A stretch of DNA of 7,058 bases from Udaeobacter sp046731855 (GTDB lineage: Bacteria; Verrucomicrobiota; Verrucomicrobiia; Chthoniobacterales; UBA10450): positions 1 through 7,058 of the forward strand of contig JBKPLX010000242.1 of the NCBI GenBank assembly GCA_046731855.1. Direction: 5' to 3'. Positions 1 to 6,652 of this stretch are shown piece after piece. The position numbers and the translations under genes are program-made. The notes below the pieces were generated by a model, which saw nothing but the letters and a program-made list of their open reading frames with translations, searched no databases and had not been told where the DNA came from. Positions within the stretch are counted from its first letter, which is position 1. Every line of letters starts with the position of its first letter.

Positions 1-559
1 CGACGTTGCGAATCGCTGCCCGATTTTCTTGATCGAATCCAATCGTGATCTTGGAAGCCGCTCGGCCCCATGCGTCATTTAGGATTTGGCTTTCCAGAAC
101 CAGGTCGCCAGTTTTGAGCCAATCCATCGGTTCGACTCGGCTGTTCGTCTTTTTGTCCGATTCTGTCGTCGCTTTCGACGGCAATTGTGGCGAAGGAAGT
201 TCGGGCAATTTGATTTCGTTGAACGCCGAGCCATTTCGGAAAAAGACTCGCGTCGAGCAGCGACCCGCTTTTTCCGTAAAACGGGTGTTGTCTGCGAAGT
301 AGGCAACTCTTTGAGAATCGCGCGACCACAACAACTTAACTTCTCCGATCTCCCAATTGGAATCCAACGGCTGCACCGTTTTGCCCGTCGCCACTGCGAT
401 GATCGCTGTATCTCCGGCGTACGGCTGTTGTTCGGCGTGAACATGCCGCAGCGCAAACTTGCCGTCAGGCGACGGGCAGCTTACAACCTCATGACCGTGA
501 AGAGAAGCACCCAGACAACAGGTGCTTAACGACGCAACAATCAAGCCGACTAGCTTCAC
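1..559 (-). CDS. Exported protein of unknown function, 3' part cut by the window edge
   Basis: The minus strand stays open from a GTG at 559 to position 1 (186 codons, no stop); there is no in-frame ATG near this point, so the gene is easily missed. The predicted start MKLVGLIVASLSTCCLGAS looks like a signal peptide, with one Lys, a hydrophobic stretch to about residue 17 and a small-residue cleavage region; Cys14-Cys15 do not fit a good lipobox. The mature part has SPDGKF (residues 30-35) and WSRDSQRVAYF (78-88), the kind of strand motifs found in WD40/TolB-like beta-propeller blades, then a Pro/Ser/Lys-rich linker (about 119-142) and WLKTGDLVLES (147-157). I do not recognise the family. It starts 11 bases after the thrS stop on the same strand, so co-transcription is likely. 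No clear Shine-Dalgarno sequence precedes the GTG, so the exact start is uncertain; the open frame and the signal-like N-terminus support a real gene. Confidence 0.7.
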   Translation of the reverse strand, partial: MKLVGLIVASLSTCCLGASLHGHEVVSCPSPDGKFALRHVHAEQQPYAGDTAIIAVATGKTVQPLDSNWEIGEVKLLWSRDSQRVAYFADNTRFTEKAGRCSTRVFFRNGSAFNEIKLPELPSPQLPSKATTESDKKTNSRVEPMDWLKTGDLVLESQILNDAWGRAASKITIGFDQENRAAIRNV

Positions 560-570
560 CGTCGGCGATT

Positions 571-2610
571 TTATGCTCGCCGCTCTTTGACCGACAACAA
601 AATTTCGGCGATCGCTTCGCCCCGCGGCTTCGCACCGAGATTGCCCTTGCCGTGAACGCGGACGCTCACTGCATCTGCGTCCATGTCTCGTCTTCCGATT
701 ACAAACATGGTGTGCACCTTCATTTGTTCGGCACGCTGGATCTTGCCGTTGATCTTGTCGCTGCTTTCGTCGATCTCTGCGCGAACTTGATGAGCGCGCA
801 GTTCCTTCAGAATCGATCGCGCGTAATCGATTAACTTCGGATCATCACCAATGGTGACAATGCGCACCTGTTCGGGAGATAGCCAGAGCGGAAAGTTGCC
901 GGCGTAGTGCTCAATCAAAAATCCGATGAACCGTTCGTGCGTGCCAAGCGGCGCGCGATGGATGCAGATCGGGATCTTGTCAGTGTTGTCACGGTCCTTG
1001 TAGCGAAGATCAAAACTGCGCGGTTGCGCGAAATCGACCTGGTTGGTCGCGATGGAAAATTCGCGTCCGATCACACTCCAGGCTTGCACGTCGATCTTCG
1101 GGCCGTAAAAGGCCGCTTCGTTCGGCACTTCGACATAATTGATTCCTGAATCTCTTAACACGCGTCGCGTCATCTCTTCGGTCTTTTTCCAAAGCTCCGG
1201 TTCATTCACAAATTTCTGGCCAAGTTTTGCTGGATCGTGAGTCGAGAAGCGCATCAGATATTTGTCGATCCCGAATAACTTGAAGTAATTTAGGTACATC
1301 TCGTTCACGGCGTTGAACTCCGCCTCGAACTGCTCCGGGGTCATGTAGAGATGGGCGTCGTTCATCTGCAGCGAGCGCACCCGCATCAGTCCAAACAACT
1401 CGCCACTTTTCTCGTAGCGATAATCCGTTCCGTATTCCGCCAGCCGCAACGGCAGCTCGCGATAGCTGCGAGGCAGCGCGGCAAACAACTTGTGGTGATG
1501 CGGGCAGTTCATCGCTTTGAGATAGTAGCGGTCGCCGAGACTTCGACTGAGTTCGTCGATCCGTGCAATTTGGGCACGGTCGGCATCTTCTGCAGCGTTG
1601 ATCAATCCAAGCTCATCGAACAAAGCTTCTCGTGACGTTTCGGTTTTTTTTAATTCATCAAAGAAGCGAACCCAAACGCGTTCGCTTGCTTCATCAAAGG
1701 TTTTTAGGCGTTTCGCTTTTGCTATCGCGAGATTCTCCAACTTTTTGCGATCGCCTTCTTCGAGCAATATCATCGGCGGGAACATCGATTCGACGTAGTA
1801 TGGGACGTGACCGCTCTTTCTGTACAGGCTTTCACGTGCGATGTGCGGTGTTCGGACACGTTGATAACCAGCCGCGAACTCTGTTTCTTTCGCGAGCTTC
1901 TCCAGTTCCTCAGCGATGACTGCGCCGCGCGGTAAAAACATTGGAAGTCCCGGACCGACGTCATCGTCGAAAACAAAAAGCTCAAGCTCCTTGCCAAGCT
2001 TGCGATGATCGCGCTTCTTCGCTTCCTCGAGCATGGCGAAGTAGTCGTCGAGTTCCTTTTTCGTTTTGAACGCCGTTCCGTAAACACGCTGCAGTTGGGG
2101 ATTTTTCTCGTCGCCTTTGTAGTAAGCGCTGGCTACATTCGTTAGGCGAAACGCGCCGATATTTCCGGTGCGCATGACGTGCGGCCCGGCGCAAAGATCG
2201 ATGAAGTCACCATTGCGATAGAGCGAGATTTTTTCGTCGGCCGGAATGTTTTCGATGATGTCGAGCTTGAATTTACTTGGCTCCGGACGTTCGGTCAGCG
2301 CCGCGAGCCGGCCTTTCGTTCCAAGCTGGAGGGCTTCATCGCGCGAAACTTCGATCCGTTCAAACGGATGGTTCGCTTTGATCTCCTTTTTCATTTCCGC
2401 CTCGATTTTCTCAAAATCCTCGGGCGAAATCCGGTGCGGAAGATCGACATCGTAATAAAAACCGGTCTCCACTGGCGGCCCGGCGGCAAACTGCGCTTCC
2501 GGCCAGATTTTCAAGATCGCCGTCGCCAGTACATGCGACACGGAATGGCGGAGACGTTCCAGGTCCGTCATTTCCTCACGTTGCTCTAACGTTTTGCGTT
2601 CTTCCTTCAT
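571..2610 (-). CDS. thrS: Threonine--tRNA ligase (TGS-less form with a core insert)
   Basis: Cytoplasmic class II synthetase that charges tRNA-Thr with threonine and edits mischarged seryl-tRNA. In the 679-residue product the editing domain comes first, with HSVSH (His22, His26) and CAGPH (Cys140, His144). The class II core follows from about residue 207. The three zinc ligands of the family are present: Cys369 in AMNCPHH, His420 in NDAHLY and His551 in CIHRAPLGTHERF. The Cys-to-His spacing of 51 residues equals that of the E. coli enzyme (C334-H385). The anticodon-binding domain is about 580-679. Two oddities: the TGS domain normally ahead of the editing domain is missing, and about 80 charged residues (281-359) lie between the FPPM and YYLKAMNCPHH segments, which are nearly adjacent in ordinary ThrRS. 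The start at 2610 was preferred over an in-frame ATG at 2703 because the extra 31 residues translate a repeat. ATG 2571 (MTDLERLRHS) is also possible. No strong Shine-Dalgarno sequence supports either. Confidence 0.96.
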   Translation of the reverse strand: MKEERKTLEQREEMTDLERLRHSVSHVLATAILKIWPEAQFAAGPPVETGFYYDVDLPHRISPEDFEKIEAEMKKEIKANHPFERIEVSRDEALQLGTKGRLAALTERPEPSKFKLDIIENIPADEKISLYRNGDFIDLCAGPHVMRTGNIGAFRLTNVASAYYKGDEKNPQLQRVYGTAFKTKKELDDYFAMLEEAKKRDHRKLGKELELFVFDDDVGPGLPMFLPRGAVIAEELEKLAKETEFAAGYQRVRTPHIARESLYRKSGHVPYYVESMFPPMILLEEGDRKKLENLAIAKAKRLKTFDEASERVWVRFFDELKKTETSREALFDELGLINAAEDADRAQIARIDELSRSLGDRYYLKAMNCPHHHKLFAALPRSYRELPLRLAEYGTDYRYEKSGELFGLMRVRSLQMNDAHLYMTPEQFEAEFNAVNEMYLNYFKLFGIDKYLMRFSTHDPAKLGQKFVNEPELWKKTEEMTRRVLRDSGINYVEVPNEAAFYGPKIDVQAWSVIGREFSIATNQVDFAQPRSFDLRYKDRDNTDKIPICIHRAPLGTHERFIGFLIEHYAGNFPLWLSPEQVRIVTIGDDPKLIDYARSILKELRAHQVRAEIDESSDKINGKIQRAEQMKVHTMFVIGRRDMDADAVSVRVHGKGNLGAKPRGEAIAEILLSVKERRA

Positions 2611-2631
2611 CAACAGGCGGTGAAAATTAAC

Positions 2632-2658
2632 CACGAAGAGCACGAAGGACACGAAGAA
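2632..2658. repeat. Three tandem 9-bp CACGAAGRN units, likely a dispersed intergenic repeat
   Basis: Three direct units follow each other without gaps: CACGAAGAG, CACGAAGGA and CACGAAGAA. On the minus strand they read TTCTTCGTG, TCCTTCGTG and CTCTTCGTG, ending 21 bases before the chosen thrS start. From general knowledge, this type of sequence recurs between genes in many Verrucomicrobiota and Planctomycetota genomes; whether it is dispersed in this genome cannot be seen from one copy. Read through in the thrS frame it gives the spurious peptide FFVSFVLFVVN, which argues against the longer thrS start. Confidence 0.7.
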
Positions 2659-2830
2659 TTTGCTGTAGCCGCTTTGCTCGGCGAAGCGCGACTTCGGACG
2701 CAATAATTGCGCGCGCGGGGCGCGATGGCTTCAGCTTTAACTCGGCTTTAAAGAGTGCCCTTCGCTCTTCTACTACCCAGTCCAAGTATGGAGGCTTGAT
2801 TTCGGCACGACTTTTTACTTACATCGCATC
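2659..2830. promoter_or_regulatory. Divergent promoter region between thrS and the sigma factor gene
   Basis: The two flanking genes point away from each other, so both promoters should lie here or in the neighbouring repeat. No convincing pair of -35 and -10 boxes is visible. The best plus-strand candidate, TTGATT near 2793 with an AT-rich run about 14 bp later, has too short a spacer. Two copies of GCTTTAA occur at 2734-2740 and 2745-2751, 11 bp apart, which could be a protein-binding site. The CTGTAACC motif found ahead of the cupin gene is absent, so there is no sign of sigma autoregulation by that motif. Confidence 0.4.
2751..2769 (+). other. Small hairpin in the probable leader of the sigma factor gene
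   Basis: AAGAGTG (2751-2757) can pair with CGCTCTT (2763-2769) around a five-base CCCTT loop, with one G-U pair when read on the plus strand. On the minus strand the same position is a C-A mismatch, so the structure would be better in a rightward transcript. There is no T tract after it, so it is not an obvious terminator. It may be chance; no function is claimed. Confidence 0.25.
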
Positions 2831-3598
2831 GTGCCTGCGGGAGCTGACGGAGCACCGGGGAGCGCGACTGGTCAAAGCACTCAAAACGGTGCAGTTGTAT
2901 TCGCCACCACGCATTGGAGCGTGGTGCTGGCAGCACAAGGCGAATCAACGGAGGCTAAGGCTGCGCTGGAAAAACTGTGCCGAACCTATTGGTGGCCATT
3001 GTACGGCTTCGTCAGACGTGAAGGCTACAAGCCAGAGGAAGCACAGGATCTTACTCAAGCTTTTTTTGCGCGGCTGCTCGAGCGGAGGGACCTAGAAACC
3101 GTCAGGCAGGAACGGGGACGTTTGCGTTCTTATCTGCTGGCATCGCTCAAGAATTTTCTCTCCAAGGCGCGGCATCGCGAATTGACGGTCAAACGAGGGG
3201 AAGGCCGGCCTCTGGTTTCGCTGGACGATTTGCTCGCGCGCGAACGAACCGACCAGGAGCCGGCCCACAAATTGAGCGCGGATCGCATTTACGAGCGTCG
3301 CTGGGCATTAACATTATTGGAGCAGGTGCTTACCCGGCTCAGAGCCGAATATGAAGCTGCTGGCAAACTGCCGTTATTCGATCGCTTGAAAGAATTGCTC
3401 GCCAGGGAATCCGGCCAGCCTTCGCAGGCTGAGATAGCCGCCGAACTGCAAATGACCGAAAATGCGGTGAAACAAGCGTTTCACCGCATGCGCCATCGCT
3501 ATCGGCAGTTGTTGGAGGAAGAGATTGCCCACACGGTCGCGGTTCAAGATGACGTCGAGGATGAGCTGCGACATTTCATCGCTGTATTGCAAACGTAA
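2831..3598 (+). CDS. ECF-family RNA polymerase sigma factor linked to a Ser/Thr kinase
   Basis: A 255-residue sigma-70-like protein expected to direct RNA polymerase to a small set of promoters. The block FATTHWSVVLAAQ (residues 24-36) is a hallmark N-terminus of the sigma factors paired with kinases in Verrucomicrobiota and Planctomycetota. Region 2 spans about 41-115, with the sigma 2.1-2.2 segment PEEAQDLTQAFFARLLE (68-84) and an aromatic- and basic-rich stretch after it. Region 4 is about 183-232, with a helix-turn-helix around SQAEIAAELQMTENAVKQAF (198-217). A short acidic tail ending DELRHFIAVLQT (244-255) closes it; it lacks the large C-terminal SnoaL-like or TPR domains of some ECF groups. 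The GTG at 2831 is the only reasonable start: an in-frame stop lies near 2738 and no in-frame ATG lies between. No Shine-Dalgarno sequence is visible. The kinase gene begins 26 bp downstream with no anti-sigma gene between. The specific ECF group cannot be assigned by eye. Confidence 0.9.
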   Translation: MPAGADGAPGSATGQSTQNGAVVFATTHWSVVLAAQGESTEAKAALEKLCRTYWWPLYGFVRREGYKPEEAQDLTQAFFARLLERRDLETVRQERGRLRSYLLASLKNFLSKARHRELTVKRGEGRPLVSLDDLLARERTDQEPAHKLSADRIYERRWALTLLEQVLTRLRAEYEAAGKLPLFDRLKELLARESGQPSQAEIAAELQMTENAVKQAFHRMRHRYRQLLEEEIAHTVAVQDDVEDELRHFIAVLQT

Positions 3599-3624
3599 CC
3601 TGTGAAAGAATTTCGGGCAGTACA

Positions 3625-6444
3625 ATGGAGACGATAAATCGGCCGCAAGACAGGATGACAACTGCCAGCAGAGTTTGCCCAGAATGCGGGGCCAGCGTGT
3701 TCGCGGATGCGCCCGAGGGAGTGTGCAGCGTTTGCCTGTTTCGGACTGGTCTCGCCATGCTCGACGACAAAAATGACAAAGCGTTTGAGCCAATGGTGGT
3801 GCGGATGTCGAAAGACTTCGGCGATTACGAATTACTCGAAGAAATCGGACGCGGTGGGCAGGGCGTCGTTTATCGGGCGCGGCAAAAAAGTCTGAACCGG
3901 ATTGTGGCGCTCAAAGTGATTGGTCTCGCTCACTGGGCAACAGAAGCACACGTCAAGCGCTTTCGTCTCGAAGCAGAAGCCGCCGCCAGCCTGAACCATC
4001 CGTGTATCGTCCCGATTTACGAAGTCGGAGAGCGCGACGGCGCCTGTTACTTCAGCATGGGACTGGTGGAGGGCGGCCAACTCGATGCCATCGCGAAGTG
4101 CGAACCGATACCGATCCGTCACGCAGCGGAACTGATCGCCAAGCTGGCCCGCACGGTTTCCTATGCGCATGAACACGGCATCCTTCATCGAGACATCAAA
4201 CCCGGAAACATTCTGCTCGACGCAAAAGGCGAACCGCATCTCACCGATTTCGGGCTGGCGCGGCTGGTCGAGACCGAGAGTACGGTCACCCGCACGATGG
4301 AAGTTTTGGGTACTCCCAGCTACATGGCGCCGGAACAAGCGGTGGGAAATAACGCGCGCGTCACTGGCGCCACGGACATCTACGGACTGGGCGCAGTGCT
4401 TTACCAACTGCTCACTGGCCATCCCCCTTTTGCTGGCGGAACCACCTATGAAACGGTCCGATTGGTTTTGGACACGGAGCCGCGGCAACCACGACTCTTA
4501 AATCCAAAAGTAGATCGCGACCTTGCAACGATCTGCCTGAAATGCCTCGATAAAGATCCGCAGCGCCGCTACTCTTCCGCTCTCGCGCTCGCCGAAGATC
4601 TTGAACGCTGGCTAAAGCACGAGCCAATCCGCGCCCGACGGACCGGAATCTTCACCCGAGGAAGGAAATGGGTACGGCGGAATCCAACTAGTGCGGGGTT
4701 GGTGGTCGCCCTCGCAGCGGCGATAGGCGCAATGATTTGGAAGAGCGAATTTGTTCGCCGTCCGCCCGCAACCGGAATCGCCGTACTGCCGTTTGAAAAT
4801 CTCAGCAAAGGCGAAGAAAACGCATTTTTTGCCGGAGGCGTGCAAGACGAAATCCTCACGAATCTCGCCAAGGTTGCCGAGCTGAAGGTCATCAGCCGAA
4901 CCAGCGTGATGAAATACAAAAGCGACTTGGAACGCAACCTTCGTGAGATCGCAAAAACCTTGGGTGTTTCGCATGTAGTCGAAGGCAGTGTGCAAAGCGC
5001 TGGCGGTCGAGTTCGGGTGAGGGCGCAGCTGATCGACGCGCGCAGCGATGCGCATCTTTGGGCTGAGCAGTACGACCGCGATGTCGCAGACGTGTTTGCG
5101 ATCCAGAGTGAGATCGCGCAGCAAATCGCCAATCAACTCCGCGCCAAGCTTTCAGTGGCGGAAAAGGAGGCGATCGAGGAACGGCCGACCGCTGATCCAG
5201 TGGCCTATGCTTTGTATATACAGGCCAAGGAAATCGGCGACGTGGACGATTGGGAGGGCTGGGAAAAAAGCCTGAATCGAAAAACGGAGCTTTTGGAAAA
5301 GGCTACGCAGCGCGACCCGAATTTTGCCCTGGCTTATTGCGCCCTCGCGAAAACGCAGTGCGACCTCTTTCAAGTGACCGGGGGGAAAGAACGGTCGTCA
5401 CGGCCGCACCTCGAGTTGGCAAAGAAAACCGCGGAGACGGCATTGCGAATCCGCCCGGACTTGGGGGAGGCTCATCTAGAATTGGCTCGCTATTACTACC
5501 TTGCTAATCTTCAGACTTCTGATTTCGAGCGGGCCCGTGACGAGTTGGTCATTGCTCGTCGCACGTTGCCGAATAATTCTGAAGCGATCGCGATCGCGGC
5601 CCGAATCGATAAGCGCCAAAACCGCTGGGATGCTTCGCTCGCCAACTTCCAAAAGGCGAGCCAACTCGACCCACGCAACATTGAGGTCGCACTCTACCGC
5701 AGGACTACTTTACTTGAGATGCGCCGCTATCACGACTGGGAACAGGTCCTCGCGAACGACGTAGAGAGCGGCGCGATAAAAGACCCTTGGACTCAGCTTT
5801 GGCTAGCTGAGCTCAAACTGGCCGAGGGTGATCCAGTCGCGGCTCAGGCTCTTCTAGCACAAGTGCCGCTCGATTTTAGTCCGATTGAATGGATATGGAA
5901 AATTCGATTCGACGCAGCTCTTTACCTACGGGATTACGATGCCGCAAATCGGGTGATTGCCGCTACCCCTGCGAAGTTCGCCTATGTTCACGACGGGCAA
6001 CCTCTGGAGAGTTTTGCTGACGGACGAGTTGCGCTTGCGCGTGGCGATAAGGAGAAGGCGCTGTCGGTATTTGAAGCCGCGCGCAAGAAATGGGACGCGA
6101 CATGGGGCGACAACCCCAAGGATCAAGAATACTTCAGGCAAGCAGCGGTGCTCGATGCTGGCCTAGGTCGAAAAGAAAACGCGATCCGCGAGGCGCTTCG
6201 CGCGGTTGATCTCATGCCGGTTGCCAAGGACTCGTATTGGGGTCCTGCGAACGTCGCCGACTTGGCGCTTGTTTACGCGTGGACGGGCGAGCGCGACCGC
6301 GCGATCGAGCAACTTGAAATCGTCGCGAGGATTCCGAATGGCCCCTCGTACGGCGACCTTTGTTTCAATCCGTGCTGGGATGATTTGCGCGGTGATAAAG
6401 GCTTCGACAAGATCGTTGCCGCGGCCAAAGCTGCCAGCAGATAG
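3625..6444 (+). CDS. Transmembrane Ser/Thr protein kinase with TolB-like and TPR domains
   Basis: Predicted inner-membrane receptor kinase of 939 residues. The N-terminus has a zinc-knuckle pattern, CPEC (18-21) and CSVC (34-37). The kinase domain (about 68-335) has every key element: glycine loop GRGGQG (75-80), Lys97 in ALKVI, Glu116 of helix C, catalytic Asp190 in HRDIKPGN, metal-binding Asp208 in DFG, and APE (235-237). Thr220, 222 and 224 in the activation segment are likely autophosphorylation sites. Basic residues (RGRKWVRRN) then precede one hydrophobic helix (about 356-372), which places the kinase in the cytoplasm and the rest outside. Residues 384-510 match the TolB-like/CadC-type domain (GIAVLPFENLS, VVEGSVQ, LWAEQYDR). 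TPR-like helices fill about 530-939, ending in the usual WDDLRGDKGFDKIV tail. It lies 26 bp after the sigma gene, suggesting one transcript and phosphorylation of the sigma factor; this is inferred. ATG 3655 is an alternative start that also keeps the knuckle; neither has a clear Shine-Dalgarno sequence. Confidence 0.95.
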   Translation: METINRPQDRMTTASRVCPECGASVFADAPEGVCSVCLFRTGLAMLDDKNDKAFEPMVVRMSKDFGDYELLEEIGRGGQGVVYRARQKSLNRIVALKVIGLAHWATEAHVKRFRLEAEAAASLNHPCIVPIYEVGERDGACYFSMGLVEGGQLDAIAKCEPIPIRHAAELIAKLARTVSYAHEHGILHRDIKPGNILLDAKGEPHLTDFGLARLVETESTVTRTMEVLGTPSYMAPEQAVGNNARVTGATDIYGLGAVLYQLLTGHPPFAGGTTYETVRLVLDTEPRQPRLLNPKVDRDLATICLKCLDKDPQRRYSSALALAEDLERWLKHEPIRARRTGIFTRGRKWVRRNPTSAGLVVALAAAIGAMIWKSEFVRRPPATGIAVLPFENLSKGEENAFFAGGVQDEILTNLAKVAELKVISRTSVMKYKSDLERNLREIAKTLGVSHVVEGSVQSAGGRVRVRAQLIDARSDAHLWAEQYDRDVADVFAIQSEIAQQIANQLRAKLSVAEKEAIEERPTADPVAYALYIQAKEIGDVDDWEGWEKSLNRKTELLEKATQRDPNFALAYCALAKTQCDLFQVTGGKERSSRPHLELAKKTAETALRIRPDLGEAHLELARYYYLANLQTSDFERARDELVIARRTLPNNSEAIAIAARIDKRQNRWDASLANFQKASQLDPRNIEVALYRRTTLLEMRRYHDWEQVLANDVESGAIKDPWTQLWLAELKLAEGDPVAAQALLAQVPLDFSPIEWIWKIRFDAALYLRDYDAANRVIAATPAKFAYVHDGQPLESFADGRVALARGDKEKALSVFEAARKKWDATWGDNPKDQEYFRQAAVLDAGLGRKENAIREALRAVDLMPVAKDSYWGPANVADLALVYAWTGERDRAIEQLEIVARIPNGPSYGDLCFNPCWDDLRGDKGFDKIVAAAKAASR

Positions 6445-6458
6445 CCTGCCGCGCCGTA

Positions 6459-6471
6459 GCCTTGCGAAGGC
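6459..6471 (+). terminator. Possible weak terminator or repeat hairpin after the kinase gene
   Basis: GCCTT and AAGGC form a perfect 5-bp stem around GCG, 14 bases after the kinase stop codon. There is no T-rich run behind it, so it is a poor intrinsic terminator. The surrounding CGCCGTAGCCTTGCGAAGG resembles short GC-rich sequences scattered in Verrucomicrobiota genomes, so it may be a dispersed repeat instead. Confidence 0.3.
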
Positions 6472-6492
6472 GGGTTCGTCGCCTCAGAAAAG

Positions 6493-6509
6493 TAGATCAT
6501 TCTGATCTA
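6493..6509. repeat. Inverted repeat TAGATCA-TTC-TGATCTA
   Basis: Two perfect 7-bp arms surround a three-base centre. The stem is AT-rich and partly overlaps the first TATTCGC unit that follows. It could be an operator for a dimeric regulator or the edge of a repeat element; nothing in the sequence decides between them. Confidence 0.5.
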
Positions 6510-6535
6510 TTCGCATCTATTCGCGTTATTCGCGG
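6508..6535. repeat. TATTCGC direct repeats, likely a dispersed intergenic element
   Basis: TATTCGC occurs at 6508-6514, 6518-6524 and 6527-6533, followed by GG. The spacings are 10 and 9 bp. Sequences of the form CTATTCGCGTTATTCGCGG are, from general knowledge, frequent between genes in soil Verrucomicrobiota and relatives. The spacing is close to one helix turn, so a protein-binding role is also possible. Confidence 0.55.
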
Positions 6536-6574
6536 CCTGATCTCCGCGGGTTTCAAAGGATTCCCGAATTTTCC

Positions 6575-6605
6575 CTGTAACCTCAGGCCGAATTTCCGGC
6601 TGTAC
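6575..6605 (+). promoter_or_regulatory. Candidate ECF-type promoter for the cupin gene
   Basis: CTGTAACC (6575-6582) is followed after 17 bp by CTGTAC (6600-6605), giving a -35/-10 arrangement about 47 bp ahead of the cupin start codon. A TGTAAC-like -35 element is typical of several ECF sigma groups rather than of housekeeping sigma factors. The motif sits in two imperfect direct copies, CCGAATTTTCCCTGTA (6564-6579) and CCGAATTTCCGGCTGTA (6588-6604), 24 bp apart. Recognition by the sigma factor at 2831-3598 is a hypothesis based only on proximity. Confidence 0.35.
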
Positions 6606-6640
6606 ATCGGTAACGACAATAATCCAATCTCAACAAAAGA

Positions 6641-6645
6641 AAGGA
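6641..6645 (+). promoter_or_regulatory. Ribosome-binding site of the cupin gene
   Basis: AAGGA lies in a purine-rich run seven bases ahead of the ATG at 6653. It is the only strong Shine-Dalgarno sequence ahead of any gene in this window and fixes the start of the cupin reading frame. Confidence 0.8.
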
Positions 6646-6652
6646 AAAACCA

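Noticed and set aside
79..456. Minus-strand open frame of 125 codons
   Set aside because: It overlaps the signal-peptide-bearing frame that starts at 559. Its product is Arg- and Ser-rich without motifs, as expected of a shadow frame.
86..529. Plus-strand open frame of 147 codons
   Set aside because: Antisense to the exported-protein gene, very Arg- and Phe-rich, no recognisable domain or ribosome-binding site.
2179..2589. Plus-strand open frame of 136 codons inside thrS
   Set aside because: Antisense to the conserved editing domain of ThrRS; no family resemblance.
2632..2658. Tandem units as a CRISPR array
   Set aside because: Units are 9 bp without spacers and there are no cas genes in the window.
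2611..2703. N-terminal 31-residue extension of thrS from the ATG at 2703
   Set aside because: It translates the CACGAAG repeat into a hydrophobic peptide (FFVSFVLFVV) that does not belong to ThrRS, and it would put a membrane-like segment on a cytosolic enzyme.
3592..3600. GTAACC near the end of the sigma gene as a second ECF-type -35 box
   Set aside because: It contains the stop codon of the sigma gene and lies too close to the kinase start to leave room for a -10 box and leader.
3832..4488. Minus-strand open frame of 218 codons inside the kinase gene
   Set aside because: It mirrors the kinase core, whose motifs are all intact on the plus strand. Long antisense frames are common in GC-rich coding DNA.
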